Shown here in pieces: positions 58,161 to 64,000 of a stretch of 64,000 nt of DNA. The notes below the pieces were generated by a model. That model had not been told where the DNA came from, did not search any database, and saw only the letters and a list, made by a program, of their open reading frames with translations. The translations under genes and the position numbers were made by a program. The DNA comes from Tubulanus polymorphus (lineage: Eukaryota > Nemertea > Palaeonemertea > Tubulaniformes > Tubulanidae). Numbering within the stretch: position 1 is the first letter of the stretch; the number at the start of each line of letters is the position of its first letter. Where the stretch lies: positions 11,155,414 through 11,219,413 of the forward strand of contig NC_134034.1 in assembly GCF_964204645.1 (NCBI RefSeq), read 5' to 3'.

Positions 58161-58345
58161 TTCCACAATTCAGGTTCCTGTTCCACAGTTCAGGATTGAG
58201 TTCCACAATTCAGGTCCTGTTCCACAGTTTACGATTGAGTTCCACAATTCAGGTTCCTGTTCCACTGTTCACTATCCAGTTCCACAGTACCGGATCCAGT
58301 TCCTCAGAATTCAGTTCCACAGTTCAGAATTTGGATCCGATTGTG
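58161..58345. repeat. GTTCCACAATTCAGGTCCT repeats in SH3BP5 3' region
   Basis: About eight short units of 20-30 bp with GTTCCACA(G/A)TTCAGG directly after the SH3BP5 stop, so probably transcribed as 3' UTR. Confidence 0.75.
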
Positions 58346-58709
58346 GAAACACAGTAAACCTTGCCTCGCTCGGCTAAACTGGAGCTAAGGATCGGAAAAA
58401 TACGGTAGCAAGTCAGAAAAATATTTTTTTTTCAGAGTAAGTTGAAATTCCGCGTTGGTCGTGTCTCCGAGTCGGGCAAGGTTTCGTTGTCACTATGTCA
58501 GTGTTATCCACAGATTCTGTGTTAACTAAGTTTTAACGACTGCGCCACCCCTGAGGTTATATTTCGATGCTAGTCAAATTTGAGTGATCGGAATTCATAT
58601 AGTATTATTAAAACGTCGTTCAGGGTGTCCGCGCGGTTCTCAATAGTTCTCGGTGGAAATTTATAAACTCTTACGGTTTAAATGTTGGATGATGAGAACT
58701 AATTTCTGT

Positions 58710-59004
58710 GAAGTCATTCTCAGCTGGAACTGTAGAACAACGGCAAGAAATGAAACCATTTTATCAGAAAACCCGACAGTCGATGATATAACTATTTATT
58801 CCGACAGTTTTGAAATTTCGACTAAACTTCATCATCGGAGAAAAGATTTTCCATTTTAGATTTTCGAATTTTGTTTTTCTGACGACGAAATCTTGTCAAA
58901 ACTTCAAAACTGTCGGAGTGAATTGTTATATAGTTAATTCTCTCATAATATGGTTTCATTTCTTGACCCCTACAGTTCGACACCTCTCAGCTGAGAATGA
59001 CTTC
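58710..59004. mobile_element. 295-bp foldback MITE
   Basis: GAAGTCATTCTCAGCTGGAA with AAGAAATGAAACCATTTTAT at the left, and TATGGTTTCATTTCTTGACC with CAGCTGAGAATGACTTC at the right, form arms of about 60 bp. Inner CCGACAGTTTTGAAAT and AAAACTGTCGG also pair. It is probably within the SH3BP5 3' UTR. Confidence 0.72.
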
Positions 59005-59518
59005 TGAGATCTTCATCAACTGTGAGCTTCGTACATTTAATGAAACCATTTTATTTGCAAAATGTACTTAAAAAAACTGAATTAAGCCTTGATTTCGGAT
59101 GGTTTGACGTATTATGTGGCCTGTTTGCAATTGAAGATATATTGTGATTTTAATGTCTTACTCTTGGAGGGAGGGTAAGGGGGGGGTCGAAGCAGATCAT
59201 GATGAATTTTTTAGACTCGGATTAACCAGTATTTGTTTCTTTCATATTTTGTTTACTATCGCATTTAAAACGATGCGCACTATCATGTTCAATGTATATC
59301 GGGTATATATTTATTTAGAATATCAATTCCATTGTTGTCGGTCGGATTCAACTGTCAAAATATTACGACAACCGTGAAGCTTAGACTTCAAGACCTGGTT
59401 CCACGGTTAGGAGTTCAGATTTGAAGAAAGTTAATTCATTTGAAATGAACTGATTTTAACTCCATCGGTCTCAGGTTTTGAAAATACGGATTACAAATTA
59501 CAAATGATTTCTACTTAA

Positions 59519-59683
59519 GGGGTCATTCATTTATTACGTACGCATTAGGGGAGGGGGAGGGGTCAGTGCAATTGCGTACTGTAATGCTTAATGTATATGA
59601 AAAAATGACCGATTTTGCGTACAGAGGGGGAGGGGGGTTGAAAAATTCAAATTTTATGCGTACGTAATAAATGAATGATCCCC
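59519..59683. mobile_element. 165-bp MITE, GGGGTCATTCATTTATTACG ends
   Basis: Terminal repeats of 27 bp: GGGGTCATTCATTTATTACG plus TACGCA, and the complement ending AATGAATGATCCCC. The two arms are almost perfect, so it is young. The interior has G-rich AGGGGGAGGGG words. No clear target duplication. Confidence 0.8.
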
Positions 59684-59727
59684 AAAGAAATATTAGACTC
59701 ATTAGCCAGTTCCATAGTCGAGACTTA

Positions 59728-59940
59728 AGTCGCGATCACACAAATTTGGCCCGGAGCCACTACACGCGGGTGCCAATTTGATCCTGGTGACTCACTTAGC
59801 TTTGTTTAAGCATTGTTTAGTATCGAGTGAGTGGTTTATGTGCGAATGCACTCTCTTATAAGGCGCAGGCCAAATTTGACTCGGGGCCTGATCCGTGCCA
59901 ATTTGGCCGGGGCCAAATCGTCTCCGTGTGATCGTGGCTT
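59728..59940. mobile_element. MITE related to 49352-49604
   Basis: Termini AGTCGCGATCACAC and GTGTGATCGTGGCT with complementary GGCCAAATT words inside. TTA precedes the left end and TTTA follows the right. The interior GTTTAAGCATTGTTTAGTAT also matches the 49352-49604 copy in reverse. Confidence 0.72.
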
Positions 59941-60239
59941 TTAATCCATGAAAATGATCTTAAATCATTGTGCAAATAGCCCAAGTTCTACAGATCTTAG
60001 TTCAGTTTGACTCAAAAAAATTGAAATTGGTTTTTTGCTATGTTTTAATTTTGAGTCAAATGAGTCAAATAGCACTGTTGACTCGTGATCTGTATCCAGA
60101 TCGTGTATCCTGTATCCAGATTCAATAGGCTTTATTTCTAAGCATCTCTTTGTCGGATGTTTCGATTATTCGTGTGATTCTGTATTTTAAGTCCGCTTAC
60201 AAGTCAAGCAATCTTCGTATCTATGAGATATGAATAATG

Positions 60240-60245
60240 AATAAA
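60240..60245 (+). terminator. Possible distal poly(A) signal for SH3BP5
   Basis: AATAAA about 2.1 kb after the stop, followed by TTTACTTTTTC. It would give SH3BP5 a long 3' UTR containing three MITEs. Only transcripts can tell. Confidence 0.3.
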
Positions 60246-60334
60246 ACTTTACTTTTTCAGAAGATTCTGTCTATTTCTTTTCTGTAGACTGTCAGACTCG
60301 GGAATTAATCTATTTTTAAGTCCCAATTTGTAAT

Positions 60335-60515
60335 GTTCCTAATCAATTTACGTACCCTGGTAGTGAAAGTCGGTTAGGAATCATTTATCAGGCCATGTAC
60401 CCACTTTCAACTCCAGGGTGGATGGAGGCAACGAGGATAAGTGTCATTACGGGATTCGAACCCACGAGCTGGCTTCCCGGAGTCGGGCGCTCTAACCATT
60501 AGCCCACACCGCTCA
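60335..60515 (-). mobile_element. tRNA-derived SINE
   Basis: On the minus strand the head GAGCGGTGTGGGCTAATGGT with TTAGAGCG is an A-box region, and GGGTTCGAATCCCG is a good B box, about 45 bp apart. A non-tRNA body with GGGTACATGGCCTGATAAAT follows. Better preserved than the copy at 7720-7876, to which it is related at the head. Confidence 0.8.
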
Positions 60516-60715
60516 CTCTAGACCGCTTGTGATGATAAGTCATCAAAGTAATGATAATCACTTCACGCTTTTTAATTTTCGGCATTGAAAATCGGGCTCC
60601 AACACATGTGCCATAAAACCGAACGATTCAAGCGGATCATTTTATCTAGAAAATGAATCTAATGCTATAGAAAATGGCAAGCTGATTAGACGAGATATTT
60701 CACTGGCGCATTAAG

Positions 60716-60721
60716 TTTATT
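60716..60721 (-). terminator. Candidate poly(A) signal, membrane-protein gene
   Basis: AATAAA on the minus strand about 250 bp below the stop codon at 60973. Confidence 0.35.
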
Positions 60722-60972
60722 TTGTATTTGGCATCATTTGCCGTGAAATTTCAATCAACCTCGACCGTTGCACAAGAGACGTTACGATTTGGTGAGCTTT
60801 GACATATACATACATAGCTTAAAAGTGACGTCACATTGGCCATCAAGAATACACGGAGTTGAAGGCCAATATGACGCATGGTGAACAATTGGCGGGCTAC
60901 ATTACACCAGGAACGATGTCTCAATACACAAAGGCCTCCTATTCTTCAATTCAAATAGTATTTTTACGGTTG

Positions 60973-62158
60973 TTAAATTTCGACGATTTTACTGTCATTA
61001 AATTTCGTGTCTGTCGCCGAATTCGGCCTTGAATTGACGAACAGATTGAGTGAAGCGCCCCCTGTATAAAGAGATTTAGGCGGGTTCGCGTGCTCGTCAC
61101 GATTCCACGGGTAACCTTGACTAAAATCGATCGGTTCGTTGAGTAGCGCACGTGACTTCGTCGGCGGCCTGTCATTGGTCGGTTTGATCCGTGACCTTGA
61201 TGACGTACGATAGGTGTCGTCTTTTTGTAAACTGTAGATTTCGATGTTCGTCTGCTGTGGTACTTCCGGTACCGATGACACTTTACTTCCGTTCTTCGTT
61301 ATCCGGGCCACATTACTTCGCCTCTTTGCTGAAAAGAACCGTCGATGAATCTCACCTGGAAGCCGATTAGAAAATCAAATAACTGTCACGTGACACTTAC
61401 CGCAGCGACATCTACACGGTATCTTGAAACAGCAGACGACAACAATTGTTGTCATGACCATCACAGCAACAGCGCCCCCTGCCGCAATACCGATAACTTC
61501 TTCCAAATTCAATATGGCCGGGTTCTTTAAGGACGAAAAGGAAAGTTTTTGTTTTGGTCAAATATCATGAAAAAGGTTCGTAACGGATGTATCTTTCTGT
61601 CGTTGAATACGTACCCAGCCAGTTATTGTAATTGCCGGGTAGGAATTTGGGGCGCCACCGTCGAATTGAAGAGCCATTGACAATTGGACATCTCTATCGA
61701 TATCCTGTATACTCAATGATACTTGGTCGTCATTATCGCTCCTCGCTACTCCGATCAAAATGCGAGCTACAATTTCAAGAATTCGGAATCGTTGTGGTGA
61801 TGATATTGACTCTATCAACACTGTACCCAATTCCAAATTTGGATCCAGTGCTACAATCCTGTTAACCTGTTTGCACAGTTACTGGATCGAATCAAAACAG
61901 TGGAAATTCCCAACTACATATTCGGTGCCGCAGATTTTTTTGACCAGGTTCCACTGTGACTAAGGAACCGAGTCGGACTGGGTCCAAGTTTAAACAAGTC
62001 AGAATTGATTTTGGATTTTATAGAAATACGAAAGAAAAATTAAACGGATCTCTCGAAAATAAAATAAAAAAAGACAACATACCTTTGACGCGAATGGACA
62101 ATTCAATTCCTATCAATATCATTTCGATTATCCATAGCCAGATGCATTTGTGAACCAT
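60973..62158 (-). CDS. Single-pass type I membrane protein, unrecognised
   Basis: Exons found: 62083-62158 (signal peptide, MVHKCIWLWIIEMILIGIEL), 61615-61866 or 61858 (ectodomain, about 84 aa, acidic), 61401-61524 (VIGIAAGGAVAVMVMTTIVV-type membrane span followed by CRCRC palmitoylation-like cysteines) and 60973-61328 (cytoplasmic tail of about 118 aa, basic, Ser/Thr/Pro-rich, ending DSKIVEI). The last three join in phase. The signal exon ends in phase 1, while the ectodomain exon needs phase 0 or 2. So either a small exon is missing between them or the first exon is wrong; the overall model is incomplete there. The ectodomain has no cysteines, so no Ig or EGF fold is likely. Probably a surface receptor or adhesion molecule, but no family is recognised. 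Confidence 0.55.
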
Positions 62159-62159
62159 G

Positions 62160-62565
62160 GTGATCAGAACCGTTGCGGAATATTTAAGTTTCAATGAAAT
62201 CGTTGTTTATAGTTGTAACTTCTTTGAAAAGAAAACGAATTGAAAAATCTCAACCAACAAGGCTTCAGAATAGAACGACTCAACAAGTTTGCGCCTATAC
62301 TGACTTACCAAAAGTTAAATGACGACACAATTCTGATGAAATATAATAAGGCATTCCTAAAGAGGGCCCTGTACTATGGTGTTAAGTTGTTTAGTTTGTT
62401 GTAGACGGTTTTCGTCGAGTTCTCGTCAATTCGAATTTAATCAACGGTTAATTATTGACTTTAGGCTTTTACCGCAGACGACTTTAGTAACGAATGTAAA
62501 TACTACAACGACTATAACGGTTAAATAACGGCCGCCGTATTTCAAATATTCAAATATACGATTTA
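62160..62565. other. Intergenic, no gene seen
   Basis: AT-rich sequence upstream of the membrane-protein gene. The promoter of that gene should lie here, but no core element stands out. Confidence 0.4.
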
Positions 62566-62905
62566 GGATAGGATAGGATTGTAAATTTCTATAGCGCCTT
62601 GTAAATAGCAGGACTATTATCAAAGGCGCTCTCCAGACGAAGATGATGACTTGAACAGAAATGTCTTGAGCTGTGCTTTGAATGCTGGCAGAGAGTCAAT
62701 ATCACGGAGAGGTTGCGGAAGGGAGTTCCACACTGTAGGTGCAAATGTCTCAAATGCACGTCCGCCGAATGACTTAAGACGACATGATCTGACTAACAGA
62801 AGGTTCTGCGACCCGGAACGAAGTGTTCGGACTGGTCTGTAAACTGTTAACAGGCTGGAGAGGTAAGCGGGTGCCAAGTTGTGGAGGCACTTGAAAATCA
62901 GATTT
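62566..62905 (-). pseudogene. CR1/L2-type LINE, 5'-truncated 3' end
   Basis: The minus-strand frame CLHNLAPAYLSSLLTVYRPV, then RTLRSGSQNLLLV, GGRAFETFAPTVWNSLPQPL and FKAQLKTFLF is the standard C-terminus of CR1/L2-clade non-LTR reverse transcriptases (positions about 62620-62895). A stop upstream shows truncation. The 3' tail continues with GGCGCTATAGAAATTTACAA and ends in TCCTATCC repeats. The catalytic domain is absent, so it is a dead copy. Confidence 0.85.
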
Positions 62906-63702
62906 AAGGATCAGGATTAAGTTCTTCTGTATTTTAGATACTAATAATAATAATAAAGATAATATCCTTTTTGAACCTAGAGCGTGTATTCATTTTAAAA
63001 TACATTCATTTCGACGGATAAAACATCTTTTCTTCCGAAAAATGTCTATCGTATATTTACAAAGTGAAAGTCTTCTCTTGAACCCAAAACTTCGTTCGAA
63101 TTCCCCGATACAAATAAAGACAGACACAGATAACACTGATTGAGATAACCTCGATAATTTCTAGGTTTATACCTGAATCAATACATGATAGCATTGATAC
63201 GAAAAAGCAATTCATTATACAGGACAACCGGAGAGACACCAGCTGCGTGGAGCATCACAGGAGTTAACCGGACATCTTTGATACTTGGGTAGGATCAGGG
63301 AGCATTCCCTAAGTAGAATTAACGTAAATATATATTTTCTGATGTAGTTTCTGATATATTTTCTGATGTAGAATCGTCATACATCTGTACAATGTACCGT
63401 AGTACAATGACCGGTGAATCTTATGCGCTCGGGTCAATCATCTTGTGCCAGCAACAGTCGTGATCACAAGCAGACTGCCTCAAAGTCTCTAAGTCTTGAC
63501 TTACTCTGGTCTCGGTATCATAAAGACTGCGTGGTTGGAAGACTAAGTCTGGATTGTGTAATTGGGCAGTTCTCTACACAATAAGAGCTGGAATCATAAC
63601 TGATTTTCTATACGTAATCGTATTTCAGGAGTTTCCCGAAGACCGCTGTCAATCAAAAAAGACGTTTTGTTTATTGCGCGCGTTCACGATAAAACTCAAA
63701 CA
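62906..63702. other. Intergenic, no gene seen
   Basis: AT-rich with a short AAT run at 62940-62955 and repeated ATTTTCTGATGTAG at 63340-63372. The divergent promoter of the 63703 gene probably lies in the last few hundred bases. Confidence 0.45.
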
Positions 63703-63881
63703 ATGCCAACGACGACGGTGACGCTAAAAAGTTTTTGCCGGTGGTTGTTTTTAGCGATGGTTTTTATACCACGTGTTACGATGAAGAATTGTATCGGTGT
63801 TACTAGTTGTATCTGTGACATGGACGATGGCAGCGGACGGATCGATATCACATCGATAGGACGAACAGACGGAGTACCCCG
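63703..63881 (+). CDS. First exon of a secreted/membrane protein (partial)
   Basis: ATG at 63703 opens MPTTTVTLKSFCRWLFLAMV, a signal peptide, followed by NCIGVTSCICDMDDGSGRID, ITSIGRTDGVPR and then a consensus donor (GTAAGC) at 63882. The protein continues beyond the window. The C-x-C...DDGSGxIDI pattern at the mature N-terminus resembles animal proteins whose ectodomain is a mannose-6-phosphate-receptor-homology-like or ATG27-like beta fold, but with only about 35 mature residues this is weak. The upstream frame is open, but no better ATG exists. Confident as an exon, not in function. Confidence 0.6.
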
Positions 63882-64000
63882 GTAAGCTTTGAACGTATAC
63901 AGACCTAACAATAAAATTCGAAATTACCCCCCCCCCTGCAAAACAGACTTAATTCGAACAGTTTATGCCGGTGTTTTTACGACTGGGGGTTCGAAGCCGT
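63882..64000 (+). other. First intron, running off the window
   Basis: Begins at the GTAAGC donor after the partial gene's first exon and contains a C-run at 63927-63934. No acceptor is seen before the edge. Confidence 0.5.

Noticed and set aside
62651-62842. Plus-strand frame in the LINE fragment
   Set aside because: Shadow of the minus-strand reverse-transcriptase C-terminus.

Overview
The window is nuclear DNA from an animal. Genes are split by many short GT-AG introns, the proteins are metazoan orthologues, coding exons are GC-richer than the AT-rich introns, and introns are full of small inverted-repeat transposons and minisatellites. tRNA-derived SINEs and a CR1/L2-type LINE tail fit a marine invertebrate. 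A lophotrochozoan such as a mollusc is my best guess, but no single feature proves it.

Layout, left to right. (1) 2.07-12.78 kb, minus: Tousled-like kinase, 18 coding exons, 705 aa. Its kinase core is split by an intron holding a 2-kb pyrimidine minisatellite. (2) 13-18 kb: repeats, plus a GC-rich stretch with a perfect CRE near 16.8 kb that may be the TLK promoter. (3) 18.15-19.53 kb, minus: an intronless tubulin ligase of the TTLL9 type. (4) 19.6-24.5 kb: several inverted-repeat elements. (5) 24.5-28.4 kb, minus: a seven-finger C2H2 protein. (6) 28.6-29.9 kb: a large foldback element with an exact 8-bp target duplication. (7) 30.9-42.44 kb, minus: a DPY19-like C-mannosyltransferase, 20 coding exons. 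(8) 43.07-49.88 kb, plus: an SPMIP7/SPATA48-like sperm or ciliary microtubule protein, divergent from DPY19L. (9) 51.0-52.5 kb, minus: a small secreted coiled-coil protein I do not recognise. (10) 53.4-58.2 kb, plus: SH3BP5, a RAB11 exchange factor. (11) 61.0-62.2 kb, minus: an unrecognised single-pass membrane protein. (12) 62.6-62.9 kb: LINE fragment. (13) 63.7 kb onward, plus: first exon of a secreted or membrane protein cut by the window edge.

Exon models were assembled by hand. Every join in the five longest multi-exon genes (TLK, the zinc-finger gene, DPY19L, SPMIP7-like, SH3BP5) keeps phase, and each total is an exact codon multiple. TTLL9 and SPMIP7 act on ciliary or sperm axonemes and one mammalian DPY19L paralogue is a sperm gene, so a loose cilium/sperm theme is possible; the genes do not form a shared pathway. 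The most unusual material is non-coding: MITEs whose target duplications can be read directly, MITE termini amplified into minisatellites, and a minisatellite made of repeated copies of a real splice donor.
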